Source: Diphasiastrum complanatum
Lineage: Eukaryota > Streptophyta > Lycopodiopsida > Lycopodiales > Lycopodiaceae
DNA: 64,000 bases
Assembly: GCA_029204225.1 (NCBI GenBank)
Contig: CM055100.1
Coordinates: 46,812,016-46,876,015, forward strand
Reading direction: 5' to 3'
Position 1 is the first letter of the stretch. The number at the start of each line of letters is the position of its first letter. Positions 1 to 13,300 of the stretch are shown piece after piece. Below the pieces are notes generated by a model. That model saw only the letters and a list, made by a program, of their open reading frames with translations. It made no database searches and was not told the DNA's origin. A program made the position numbers and the translations under genes.

Positions 1-945
1 ATCCACTTACACCTAATTGCCTTCTTGCCTTTTGGAAGTTCCACCAACCTCCAAGTGTTGTTCTTGATGAGTGCTTGATGCTCATATGCACGGCTTGGAT
101 CCATTCCTCCTTTTGAGTTGCTTCACCTACACAAGTTGGTTCATCAAAAGAGGTAAGAAAAGCAAAGTTAGAGTTCTCTACCACTTGCTTTTCTTTTTCA
201 TCATAGGTTAGTCTTGATGGCTTAGTCCTTTGTCTTTGAGTCCTCCTTGAAGGTTGCTTTGGAGTGGCATCTCCACCTTCATCCAAGACATCTTGCACAT
301 CATGATGATTATTAGGCACATCAGAATCATCATCAACATTGACAACATTGGAAACATTCTCTTCATGAAATATGACATCCCTATTTATGACAACTTTATT
401 CGTAGAAGAAATGTACACTTTGTAAGCTTTGCTTACTTCACTATAGCCAACAAACACACCCTTCTTTGATGAAGTATCTTCTTTAGTTCGATCATCAAGA
501 GTGATGTTGACAAAATAAGTACAACCAAAGATTCTACAATGCTTGACACTCGGCCTCCAACAATAGAGGACCTCAAAGGGAGTCTTACCATTCAAAGAAG
601 CACTTGTCCTCCTATTAAAAAGATAGTTAGCACATGCTAAAGCTCCCCCCCAATAGGACTTAGCAAGATTAGCGTGTAGTCTCATTGCTTGGCACATTCA
701 CAAAGGGTTCTATTCTTCCTTTCTACCACTCCATTCTGTTGTGGAGTCCTAGGACTAGAGTACTCCCTCTTAATCCCATGTGCTATGCAAAAATCTTTTA
801 TTCCCCTCCATTATCTGATCTCAAGCATTTAATCTTTGTATTGAATTGATCTTCCACTTCATTCTTAAACTTGACAAATGCAGCAAACACTTCATCCTTG
901 GTTTTAAGAAGATAGACCCAAGTATACCTACTAAAGTCATCAATA
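1..945 (-). mobile_element. Ty1/copia pol remnant (integrase to start of RT)
   Basis: Reading the minus strand from about 945 downward gives copia integrase: [19 protein letters not shown] next to 945, LRSDNG near 795, and the signature TPQQNGVVERKNR at about 750-712. Near 130-70 the reading reaches the linker that precedes copia reverse transcriptase (EATQKEEWIQA). Integrase would join retroelement cDNA to host DNA. Order and motifs are classic Ty1/copia. The frame is interrupted and the element is cut by the window edge on its RT side and by the neighbouring plus-strand remnant on its protease side, so it is dead. No LTR is visible. Confidence 0.85.
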
Positions 946-2095
946 AATTGTATGTTCCTAAACTATCTACAAATATGTTATCAGTGAGTAGAATCACAGA
1001 TTTAGGTCATAGGGTGGAGTTTGAATCTGACCAATGTAGAATTATCGATAAGAACAATAAGATCCTTGCACTCGGCAAGAGACATGGATACTTATATAGA
1101 TTGGCACATTGTTGTTCTGATACTAGTCAAGCTTTGAAAACTCTGTTCTTGTCAATAAAGCATTACTATGACGTCATCACTTAGGACACTTGAATTATGT
1201 ATCTGTATTGAACATGTCCAAACAATCCCTAGCACTCGATCTCGACTATCCAACCGACAAAGTCGACCTCCTTGTCTGTCATAGTTGCATCCTTGGAAAG
1301 CAGACTAGGATTCATTTTAGAACGAGTCATAGGCATGCAACAAAAGGTTTGTTAGATGTTGTCCATTCAGATATATGTGGACCTATGCAAACTCCATGAT
1401 TGTTAGATGCAAAGTATTTCATTACTTTTATTGACGAATTTTCCAGAAGAACAAATGTTTATTTCATTAAGCAAAAATCAGAGGCTTGCAACAAGTTTCG
1501 ACAATTCAAAGATCATGTATAAAATCAAACTGGCAAAAGAATCAAAGCATTGAGGTCCGACAACGGAGGATAATACATCTCCACCGAATTCAAGGGGTAC
1601 TGTCTTAACAACGACATTGAGCAACAAACATTACCTCCTATTCATCTTAGTCGAATGGTCTTACTGAGAGAAAGAACAGAACCTTAGTCGAATCGGCAAA
1701 GTATATGCTTGCACATGCGACACTTCAGAAGTCCTTCTAGGCTAAAGCTATTTCAATAGCAACCTATATTCAAAACAGATGTCCTACTAAAGGTCTTTTA
1801 GCCAAAACACCATACGAAGTTTGGATAGGTACCAAACCTTCTTTATCGAACTTACGAGTTTATGGATGTACAATTTATGCGCAAACTCCCCATGATCTCA
1901 GGAAAAAGCTCGACTTCCAGAGTATCAAATGTATTTTCATTAGCTACACTACTTCAGATCAAGCTTACAAGTTGATCTTGTTGAGTCGAAGATATTCATT
2001 AGCCGAGATCCTCAAGGAAAAAGGCAAAGCCCATATAGCCGACTTGTCCGACTCTTCCGACATATTGAATGTTCTAGTTCTTTAGTCGACTATTC
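946..2095 (+). mobile_element. Ty1/copia pol remnant (pre-integrase and integrase)
   Basis: Plus-strand reading starts in the protease/pre-integrase junction ([15 protein letters not shown], about 950-994). It continues through a gag-pre-integrase zinc region (CHSCILGKQTR near 1286-1320), VVHSDICGPMQTP near 1358-1399, and an integrase core with stop codons (FITFIDEFSRR, KALRSDNGG). Near 1800 it reaches the late integrase motif TPYEVWIGTKPSLSNLRVYGC. Several in-frame stops show decay. It abuts the minus-strand copia remnant head to head at about 945, so two different copia insertions, or an inverted rearrangement, meet there. No LTR or primer site is seen. Confidence 0.85.
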
Positions 2096-2245
2096 TTATC
2101 GAAGGTCCAAGCTCATCTATGCAAGGAAAAATGAGCTCCAATGCATTCTAAAAAAAAAAATTAAAATTGCCCTACTTTAATGTACTACCTACTTTGGTAC
2201 CAATCCAAAATGAATTAGCCCTTTCACGTTGGTGGGGAGTGACGA

Positions 2246-2248
<3 letters not shown>

Positions 2249-2297
<49 letters not shown>
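2249..2297 (+). repeat. (GA)n microsatellite
   Basis: About 24 uninterrupted GA dinucleotides. They lie roughly 210 bp upstream of the UNC50 initiation codon, in the presumed promoter or 5' untranslated region. ORFs through it (Arg-Glu or Ser-Leu repeats) are artefacts. Confidence 0.97.
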
Positions 2298-2300
<3 letters not shown>

Positions 2301-2508
2301 GAAAAAGAGGTATTTCTTTCTGAAATAATTGTTTGTATCACAACATTATGGTCGACTGATCGATCGATCAATCGATCCAACATAACAGTAACGGGGATGG
2401 CGAGGGATGGAAGGATCGGTATTCTGAGAGTTTCGACAGACTTTTAGGAAAAGCTTTGTGCAGTACTTGTTTGGTTGTTGGCATTTTTATGATCGAAACT
2501 AAACAAAC

Positions 2509-2595
2509 ATGTTACCTACTGCCAGTCGAGGCCGCTTTACCTCCAGTTACAAGCAGAATTCCATTCTACCGCCATATTTCAGAAGAATTATCAAA
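2509..2595 (+). CDS. UNC50: UNC50 coding exon 1
   Basis: ATG at 2509 begins [10 protein letters not shown]; residues 1-29, ending ...YFRRIIK. The donor GTAGGT follows at 2596 (phase 0). The MLPT start is shared with other plant UNC-50 proteins, which decided the start codon. Intron 1 is 891 bp. Confidence 0.9.
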
Positions 2596-5500
2596 GTAGG
2601 TTTTTTTTTCTGTTCTTGTGCTTCTTATTTTTTGTATTGAAATCAGACGTGACTTTGTGTGCTACACGCGCAAGTAGCTTTGACCTTCTAACTGGAGTTG
2701 ATTTCTCTAGCCTTGCTTCCGTATTTTTAGTTCAAGTCTCTCTTATGATTGAGAGCCGAGTTTGTTTCATCACTAGAAGGTAAGGAAAAACGATATCGAA
2801 TGACCTTGTATTAGTGCAGCTTGAATTTACAGCTCAAACTTCACAAGTCTATTCTTATAAAATGAGAAACCTCTCATCTGCATCACATGGCCGATCTGCA
2901 AGAATCACTGATTTACATACTATACATTGCACTTTCAAAATAATTCGTGTATTAGCGTTGCTTTTTATAGGCTGCAGATGGAGACGTCATATTTTTTCCG
3001 TTGTGTCAAGCTTTGCCTTCAAGCAACCTTGCATACTTTGTATGCAACTTCATGATATTACAGACGTTATCTAGACTTCGCTTTTCCAACCTCGCTGTCT
3101 GCCAGTGGAGAGATCCTTACATTATCACAACATTCACCGTTCTTCTTTTAAATCTGTTTGCAGCCATGCAAGTTATTGTTTAACAAGGTTGCTTTCGATC
3201 GATCTTATCTCAAAACCTTCTTGATGCTTGAGATTGGTCTTTTCTTTTTCGGTAATTCCACTTTCTTGCTAGGGATATTTCGGCTTGATGACAATATTTG
3301 AGGCAACTTTGGCCCAGTATTTTTTGCAGATTAAACTTAAGCCAAATGAAAAATCACTGATATTGTAAATAAGCATAACTTTCTCTTTCTTTTCCAACGG
3401 ACTACAAAGTGATGCTTGAAATTGTGAAAATCGTTTTAAGGATAATAACTTTGCTGCTAAGGGTGGCTTGATGCGTGTCATTACAGTGGCGACAAATGGA
3501 CATTGAGTACACATTTTGGCAAATGCTTCACTTGTGCACTTCTCCCAAAGTTGTGTGAGTTCTAGCACTTCCCTTAATGCTTGCGACAGTTAAGTTTCTG
3601 CTTGTTTAAGATGTCCTTTTAATCAAAGCTAGTAATAGTAGACATGTGTTCTGTGACATGATAGTTCAGTAATCTTATTTAAAGACTTATTCTAAGGAGC
3701 CATACTAACTTCAGTAATGTGCTGGATGATCACCTTAACATAGGAATGATACCCTAATAACTCAGACATGCTGAAAACTAAATCAAAGCTTGTCATGGAC
3801 ATAGACACAATATTACACGAAGGCTTATGGTCCCATAATTTGTTGAGGGGCCCATAAACTTATTATTATTTTCTAGAGGTAATTAGCCCTATTTTGGTAA
3901 ACTCTTAGGAAGGTTCTCATAGGGCCTCCAAAATAGTTTAAGTAGGATTTTTACTAGCCATTCTACAATTGATTATAATTTCTTGAGTATCTTTGTAGGA
4001 AATGTATAATAAATGTCATTCATTGTAGGGCGCGTACACTAGTGTTGGGGTGTTCTTAAGTGGAGACTTGTATGCAATCATCATTTAACTTTCTCTGTCT
4101 GTTATCATGTGATGCTTTCTCTTTGATTTTGTTCTTTTGACATGGCCATAATGTATAGATAATGTTAGAAGCAACGTTGTTGCAAAAAGTTCCAGAACAT
4201 CAGTGATCCACGATCTAGATCACAAATTATTATTGTATATTCACTTTTAAAAATATGAGTATGGGTGAAATTTTTTTGCTAGTTTAGTTAGTTTGCTTAT
4301 CTAGTTTTGCTTGAGGCATGAAATTGTTAGTATGTCCCTATGACGTCTAGAAGAGTGTTGACGGGATGTGCCTCCCCTCATGGTAGGTTATTTAGCTCGG
4401 GCCGCAACATGACTCTGTCTGATGTATTGTTTCTGATCTCTATGTTTTAGGGCATGTGTGTGCGCGTCATCATCATCATCATCAGTGGTAGTTGTGGACT
4501 CTGGATTTGTTTGAGGTCTCCTCCCGAGGAAAAAGATGTGACCTGGAGTTTTGATGTTGGATGACTCTGCAGATCTGTCTGACATAACTCCTGTTATAAT
4601 AGGAACATCTCCCACACCATAAGGGCGACGCAACGTGGATCCTCATATGTGATGAGTGAATGTAGTGTGATCGGCATGTCTTGGAATAAGCAATGATATT
4701 TAGCAGGTATGCCTTTTATAGCGAAGCAAGCGATGGACAGAATGACATTTAGAACGGAGGTGTGGGGCATGTATACGGGCTTGTGTTACAAGAGAGTGTT
4801 GGGAGCGGCATCCATCTCAAACTAGGGAGGGTATGGGGGTTTAGAGGGTGTGGACTTTTTGTTTCTATGAAATCAACAACACTGTGGCCACCACTATGAG
4901 GGTGACATGTATACTTGCCAGAATTAGGCCAACAAGCTAGGCCATTATAAATGGCTAGCTCTTGCGCTTCTCCTAGCTGTAGCAAGCACTGCCCATAAGT
5001 AGTAACAGGTTTCAAACTGTCATTAGATGTTTGAATCCCATCAGTATCTTGGAAAGGTAGGAAGACCTCTCTTTTGGCTCTCATGAGTCTCCATAAAAAA
5101 CAGCAAATGTCTCCCCGAATGAAACCTGTCAAATCTCTAGCTGTTGACAATGAGTGGATGCCATTACAATTCCACACCCAATCCGTAGGCGGTGTGGGTG
5201 GGACCTCGGGATGCTCCCATGCCCGGGGACCCCAACTCCCTATTTCTGGGAGCTGTTGGATACATGGTCAACATATTGGACTTGGCCGTCCTGTATATCA
5301 CTCGTCTCCCCATCGTCTTGGCTTCCTGGAAGGCTTTATGCCTTTCTTCCACTTGGATATACGTGAGGTCATCATCCATATAGATATGAGTGCCATGTAG
5401 TTTGTCTCGGTCATCATCCATATGCTGCCGTACGAGTCTCTAGTGATTTGAACCGAATTAGCAAGGTGGCATTATCTCGCGTAGTTCTCCAAGCTGTATC

Positions 5501-6196
5501 CAAGCCTCAGTATTATGTGCCAGTGTAGTTTCAAGAAAATGCTTTGCCTTTTCAAGTGCATTTTGGCTGTCCGTAATGCCGCGTACCCTGATGTTAAGAG
5601 ATTTATGTGCCCAAGATTTTTCTTCGAAGAGAGTAGCGGAATAACGGATGAAATGGGAGCACTCACCTTTTTTCAACATTGTTGCCCAAGAGAGGGTTTC
5701 TTCGCGATGCTGAGTGATCTTTGACTCCAATTCTTGAATCTTCATTGTACTGTGAGATGGGGAGCCCTATTTCTCTTGTAAACATATTTCAAGAGATTTG
5801 ACTCTTTCCTCCCAAAGGCCTTTTTCTGCTGTAAGCTTCACTGACGTCGTAAGAAGCCCCACTTCGCTTCTCCCGAATTCTTCCATAACCTGCCGATTTG
5901 GGATGAATTGATCCCTGACCTTTTAACTGCTGTAAATTGCGCGTGGATCTGGAGTAGCCAGTAATGGATTAGGAGTGATTGAAGTTTCAGGATCAGATTA
6001 TGTAATGGAGAAGAAGAAGAAGAAGAAGAAGAAGAAGAGGGGGGGGGGGGGGGGGGGGGGCGTGGTGGTGGTGGAGGGAGGGGGGATGCTGCTCCATCAG
6101 CAACAGCCCCAACAACTTTAGAGAGCTGCGCAGTAGCCATAGGAAGTGGAGGGGGAGATGGGGTGAGAAGGGGGTGGGATGAGGAGGAGAAGATGG

Positions 6197-6274
<78 letters not shown>

Positions 6275-7311
6275 AAAGAAAGCTTTATTAACGTCTTTTT
6301 CATGCCAAAAGGCGTATAAGATGAGCAAGTACATCAGATAAAGTGGAACCAAGACGGAACAATGCCGTCAAACAACATAACTAAACCAAAACTAACTAAG
6401 AAGAGGATAATGTCTAGGGTTATATGGTATGTAGACCATTTACAGATTCAACTGGCATCTTTTCAGTGCTCTAACTCTCTCACTAACTCTGAACAGTCTC
6501 AGATATCTCATTAATAGTAGTAGGTTTAATATCTATGAAACGGATGATACCATCCCTGTAGATCAACCGCTTTCCACTCGTTAGAGCCTCCTGTTTTGCT
6601 TTTTTTCGGTCTTGAACCTGAATGAAAGTAAGGTCTTCATCCAGGTATATCGCGGTGCCCCGCAGTGTAGATCTCATCCCTAGCGCTTCATGACGACCAG
6701 TGGCAGATGCAAAGCGTATAACAAGAGTGCCTGGATCTTTCTTAGGTCGCCATGCAATATCCATATCTCATAGGAACGTAACTGATCTGCACGAATGACG
6801 AGATCATAAAGGCTGGAGGTAATTCCTCTTCTGGGGTATTCGGGGTCAAAGGATTAGCTATGATGGATTCACTATTATCAAGAATAGGATCTGACGGAGA
6901 TATAGGGATTGCAACTGGAATGGAAGGTGAAGGTGAAGGTGGATCGAAGGTAGGTGCGATGGACGGGTTTGAAATGGAAGAAGAAGATGAGGTAGATGAA
7001 GAGGATGAAGCAGTGTTGGCAGGAAGGGCAGGTGCACCACCCCTCTTACTTTTGGCCATGATTCTAATCATCTGCAATCAAACAGTCCTGGTTCTGCAAT
7101 CTATTTGTTCCGCTGGAAGCAGGCTTATGCATCGATGTTGATTAGGTCGCCGGTTGAAGGTAAACTCATTGCCATTGTTATTGGAGGCAGGTTCCGCTGG
7201 AGGGCATCACACCCATTGGTTGGAGGCAGCAGAGCGCTGGAGATGGAGCGCTAGGCCAACGCGAGAGAGGAGCGCCAGGCCATCACGAGAGAGGAGAGTG
7301 GCTAGGCCATC

Positions 7312-7390
<79 letters not shown>

Positions 7391-10300
7391 TCAATATGGT
7401 ATGCTATGGACATTGGTTCACTTAATTGCCAAAACCAAGCCACATTGTTTTTGAAACCCCTGGCAAGCTAGATAACTTTACTGCTCTTAAAAACCTCTGT
7501 AATCTGATATCCATATTCTCCCCCAATTTTTTTTTTTGCATTGCAGAAACACTAATGGGAAAATATTGGAACAGGATCTGGATTGCATTCTGGAACATGC
7601 GATCCGGATCACGGTCTGTATGTATGGTTAGAAGGTTTGTGAGGAAACGTAGAATGAACAAACAAGAAGGTGTAGTGTTAGGAGTTTTACGAGGGATTAT
7701 GCAATGACACGTACGAACTTTATGAAACAATTTGAGATCTTGCATCTAGAGGAAATTTGTAAGAAGAAACATGCATCCAAACAAGTAGGTCAACAAAAAG
7801 AGAGCGATACTATGACTAGAATAACACAACAACATTGATAGAATCAGAAGATTAGTTGGTGAATTTTCAAACTTATTGGCAATATTTTTTCTCAAGGCAA
7901 GTCTCATCTTGACTTTCCATTTGTGGAAGTTTTCATCGTTGAACTTGTTAATTAGGTGTGTTTGATCCATTTTAGAATTAGCCTTGATTAGAAAATTAGA
8001 TTCGGTGGACTCCCCCTTAAATCGCAATTACGATTTAAAACATTGTAGTGATCCTTCAAAACATTGTAGCTATGTAGCACCGGAATGGCGTTCCGGACCC
8101 CCATGTTCTAGAACTCCGGAACACTGTTTCCCAAAAGCTCCATGTCTCTAAAAGTCTCTCAGTTGCAAAGAGTCACCTACCAACATAGAGCTATTACTAC
8201 GAATCAGAAAGCTTGCTCCTAGTTTAGTCATTAGTGATTTTGGAGTTGTCATTACTATAGCAAGTTGTTTTTCCAGATTAACAATTGTTGTTCTCAAGGA
8301 TTTTTTAATTGTTATCTCATGAAACTAAATTTTGTTCAAATCTAAGTCATCAGCCTATCCAGTTGTATCAAGTACAACCAGATTACTGAAACTCACATCC
8401 AATGGTGCTGTACAAAAATCTTACTTACAAGGATTGTATAATCACCTTCGAATCTTGTTACTAATTGTCTAAAATTAATATTGTACCTTCCGTTCATTTG
8501 TTCGTGTGCCAAATATTGAGATCTGATATGTCAAAGTAAATTGTACCATTTTTCATGGATTTCTTTGATGATTGTACCGGAGTTTGACTGATGTACATGT
8601 ACCCTTTGTACCATGAAAGTGCAATGTACTCTTCGTACCAGTGAGATCTACATCCATCAAGTTATTGTGAGTAGTGATATCTAAGTTGTAAGAATATCTG
8701 ATGGTACACTAAGCCATTTGAAATTGCCTTGGTCTAGCTGGAAGTTGTACCTATAGATCCACGTCATCCTACATGTCTTGCTATATTGATTGATCTAGAT
8801 TGATCACACTAAATCTAGGTGTCAAATTTGATCTTTAAGGTAAGGACAACTTGTAAACATCGCCACAACAATGAGTAAGGAATACTAAGAGATCATACTC
8901 TCGGGTAGAATTTAGAAAACAAATCAAGTATGGTCCTGCACAACCCATGAGAACATCAAAATAATGAGTAGCAAACTTACTCTTGTATCCTGTAGTTACC
9001 CAGACTCCGTTATCACAATCGTTTCCCAAATGGAGAAACATGTCTCCCACAACACACTTTTATTGGGAAGCCTTTCTTTAGAAGGCTTAAAAAATCCTAG
9101 ATGTTGAGAATAGTAACGGATGAATTCCAAAAGGATATTGGTTTAAGCATGTGCAAAGTGTTTCCCAATATTTTAAAGAATTGCACTTCATGGGAGCTGA
9201 GATGGGTTTGCATTCTAAGTTGAAAGCTCACCTGTTAGCTTTGGGAGGACAACAAATAAGTTCATGCAAACAAGTAATTGACAACGTGAAAGCGTGAAAG
9301 CACGTTAAATAGAGTAGGAGAGGAGCTACATGGCAAGTGCGAGCACGAGCAATTAGGAGGCCAGCCAAGCAAGCTATTAGTGCTCTGACATAGTCGTCTG
9401 GATCAATGGGAAGTACTCATGCTTGAGTTTCTCAAGGTGCCTCTGTTGGTACTTCTACTTCAAGGTGTGCATGTGGGCACAAAGATGCAAGCATCTTTGG
9501 TTATAGCTTGGAATCCAAGAAAGAAAGCGCAAGTAGACATCATTGTAGCAAAGTGCATCTATGCGAAATATCCTCTTTTCAAGGATATGTTGGCACATGT
9601 GGGATCTTATATATACCACCTGTCGATGCATTGTGAATATGCTTGTTAGATGAGGAAAACATTGAGAATGCATTGATTCCTATCAATGAAGACTGGGAGA
9701 GAGATGATTGCCAATGGTTGGAGTGACGTGCAAATGGCTAATGAGGAGTATAAATGGGTGATAACCCTTTTTGAGATATACCATTTTAAGTTGCCAAGGA
9801 GAGTGGTTCAATAGCATTGATAAATAGCTTGGGTGTTAATAGACAGCCATGGCAAGTGCCATTAGAGAGGGAAAAAGGGTGGGAAAGAACACCTAACTTT
9901 ATTTTGGATGGAGTGGAGACGATAAGTTCCTTAGAGCAAATGACGCACGATGATTTTTTCCAAAACGGAAGATATGTTCCAACTTATGTGGTCAAATGTC
10001 TTATTTAAATCGAGTCGAACATGTTGAATTTCAAATGCATATGAGCGAGGTGGTTAGCAGAAGCCCAAAGGTTAACAATAGTATTGATGATACTTCAGCC
10101 CTTGATAAATCCATAGTGTTCCTCAAAAAGCACTTTAGGAAAGAGGGGGGGTAAGCTATCTACTAGAGCATTGGCTACAGTTATTGTAGTACATGTCATA
10201 GTCAAGGGACAAATTTCTTTTTATAAAGGATGAGGATCATTTTAATAAGGTCCTCTAGGAAGCTTGAAGGTCCATTTGAAGGGCTCCTAGGTGTGCTAGA

Positions 10301-13300
10301 GTCAACTTGGGTGTGGTGTTGTTTTGCCGTGCTGGTCTTTCTCTGACAGAAACTTTCTTCCTGCTACATGAGGGTTCTTGAAGGCTGGCATTTTATTTGG
10401 TAGAGCTAGGATTCAACATATTACCTTCAGAAGTACTTGGAGTTACACTATCACCTGCATTGAGGGTTGAGAAACCTGATACACGTAGTCTGTAGCAGCG
10501 AGAAGTTGCAGGGTCACATCCATCGAACTTGTTGATGTATTCTGATCATTGATTGTGTAGCTGTTCACGGGTACTTAATGTTTTTTTGTAGCTGCAAGGA
10601 GTTCAAAAGACGGGCATTGCCTGGTTCTTTGTAAGAAAAAAATTAAATTGGTCACCAAACTAGGATGAGTTGGAGCAAGTATGATCAATATCACTAGCTC
10701 CCATAGTGTTTTGCATCAAATTAGAGTGCTAATCACCCTTTCTTGCAGATTGCAGGGCTTGATTGCCTGTGCAAGTGTTTACTTCCTTTGTCTTGCCTAG
10801 TTGAATGGGAACGGGCCCTTCTTGGAGGGATGGGACATGTTGTGATTCTATGTCCAAATTTACCAAATCAAGAATAAGAGTTAGGTCTGCCAGTGAAGCT
10901 TACTTTAGACCTAATGATGTGGCTACCAAATCTCATGATTATCTCTTCAGGAACAGTAAAGGACATTTTCCACAATTTGCAGGCCTGAACATGAGGACAG
11001 GTTTGGGTGCATCTTGAGTGCATGTACGGTTAGAGCTCATCACGGATCAGGAAAAATCTCCCGGAGCATCATTTTGGAGAGAAAAGGGCAAATGAACTTA
11101 GAAATGCACTTCTAGTGTGGCTGTGTTTTCAATTGTTAAATCAGGTGCGTAGTTATAAACGATTACAGGATTTCCATGCATCTTATTAATATTTAAAGGA
11201 GAATTATTGCTGATGAGTATTCCAAGCTTTTTGTAAGAAGGGGCTTCCCTATAAATTGGCTGATGATGGAATGAGCAGCAAGTTGTAAACCAAACAGGAT
11301 CTAGAATTGATTGAAGATTCATCACTTTCATCTGGATTTCTTTGGAGGTATGAACCTTCATGGTGAGAGTGAGGCGAAGGTGAAAGATGTTACATAGGTT
11401 GTTGTCGTCCTCATGAAAGTGAAGCCAGAAAACCCATGAGAAAGTACTGATGGGTAATTATTATTACAAAGAGCTGTAGACAGAGAGGTCGTTGCTGTGC
11501 AAGTGGAGATTTTGAAGAGATTCTTGGTGCAGCCTGCTTATTTCATGATGGGTATATTGCGCAAGAGTACCTTGAAATTCAAGATGTTCCTGAGAAAAGT
11601 TGCAGGTGTATCTGTGCTAGTATCGGACTGAACCTATGTCCCGTGCATAGATTGAGCATCATAGGTAGCAAGGCATTGTCGTATTTCCTGGGAAGAAGAA
11701 TGGCGGAAACAAACTGAGGATTTCTGAAACAAATTTGTAAAGCTTGAAGAAGAATCTAGGTTGGTCTTAGAGCTGTTATTGGGGAATATTGGAAGGATAA
11801 TAGTCGCAGGAACGGCTGATAAACTTAATGAAAGTAGGCCGCTGGTAGAAGATGGCATTTGTACCTGCCATGCTGATTGTGTCCTTGCATCGTCGTGGAA
11901 TTAACATTTACATATGTTTTGCGACTTGGTTTTTTATGAGTTATCATACAATTATAACTGACATTATTAGTTGTTTGGCCATGATTGGTCCCCTAGAGGT
12001 AGGATGCAGTGCCAAGCCTAACTTGTGGGCCCTTAGACAGTCTTGTAGGCCTCAAGACTTCATTATCAGTGGGTGATTGTATAGAGACTAGTTCCTAGAT
12101 CAGAGAGCAGCTTAAAATTATTAGTATTTTTTCACCTTGAATTCATTCAGCTAGATCATACTACTTTTGGTGATTGTCATAAAGTTACTTTTCTACATCG
12201 GATTGAGCTAGCATTTGCAATACTCTCTTTATCTACGTTTTGTTGTGATATTTTGCTCATAATTGTTGGAAGTATAATCTTTTGTCTTACCATTTGGATT
12301 GTTGTCAAACTCGTGTGACAATGTGTAGCCAGTACAATGCATGCTCATAAGGTTTTTGTTAAATGTGTAAAGTCCAGTCAGGCATTCAAACAATTGTAGA
12401 GATTAGTGGCATAGGAAAAATCGATCGTACTCGCTGCTTCTGAACACCTTGCCTGATGCAATGACTCAATACTTTGGAGCTGATAAACTTAACATCTGCG
12501 ACAATGTCTTATGTCTGTGCGGCTGACCTGATGTGGAACGGTCGCTGTTGTGCGGGGTTATGTCCTCAAATTCCAGCTATCAACATACAAAGTACCACAA
12601 GCGTACGTAAAATGGTCCATATTCTGAATGATTATCCATTGAAATTTCATTCAAACAGTTTGCTTTGCAAGTTAGTGAATAGACTAACTCATTGTTCGGG
12701 ACCAGTGGAGAGGTCAGAAATTTTGATGTTGGGGTTTATCAATCTTTTTCTTTTTGCTGAAGTAGCCTAAAATGTATGCAGAGACTAAGAACCAGTGGGC
12801 CCGTGACGATCCTGCATTCATGGTGATTTGTAGCTTCTTGTTACTTCTGGCAGCATCGGCTTATTGTGCAGCGTAAGTCTATTAATTTCTGGCTTTTATG
12901 GCATCATTTCTGTTTTGTCTTGAAGCCTCAACTAATTTTGTTTCATACGTTTTTACCTTAATCCCTAAATGTGACTATGCTATTTTTTCATGCTCTGCAT
13001 GTCCAGCTATGACAAGAGTGTTGGACATGCTGGCTTTACAATAATATCAGTTTTGCTGGTGCATTTTTGGCTTATTGGCGTTACTTTGGCCAGTCTATGC
13101 TGGTAAACCTTTCATCACGCAGCTTGTTGATGCCATGAATCTGTTTCATGTTGTTACTTAATAGGATGTTTCAAATACATAGAAACTGTTACTAGACACT
13201 GCTCTTGATTCTGACCTGGCTGGTTGATCAATCTTATGTCCAACTTAAGTTGCAAACTAAGATACATAACGAGTTGATAGAGCTTGACATTTAGTTTTCA

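Noticed and set aside
2189-2447. ORFs of Arg-Glu or Ser-Leu repeats here and at 6.1, 7.2, 25.1, 29.6 and 59.7 kb
   Set aside because: They are translations of GA/TC microsatellites with no conserved flanks.
3269-3568. 99-codon minus-strand ORF
   Set aside because: It is the antisense shadow of UNC50 exon 2, whose splice sites and family match are clear.
4460-4484. (ATC)n coding for a poly-Asp protein as a separate gene
   Set aside because: It corresponds to the acidic tail of LINE ORF2, also seen near 29.24 kb.
8040-9060. Possible small gene on the minus strand at 8835-9050
   Set aside because: No motif, no supporting splice structure, and surrounding sequence is intronic and AT-rich.
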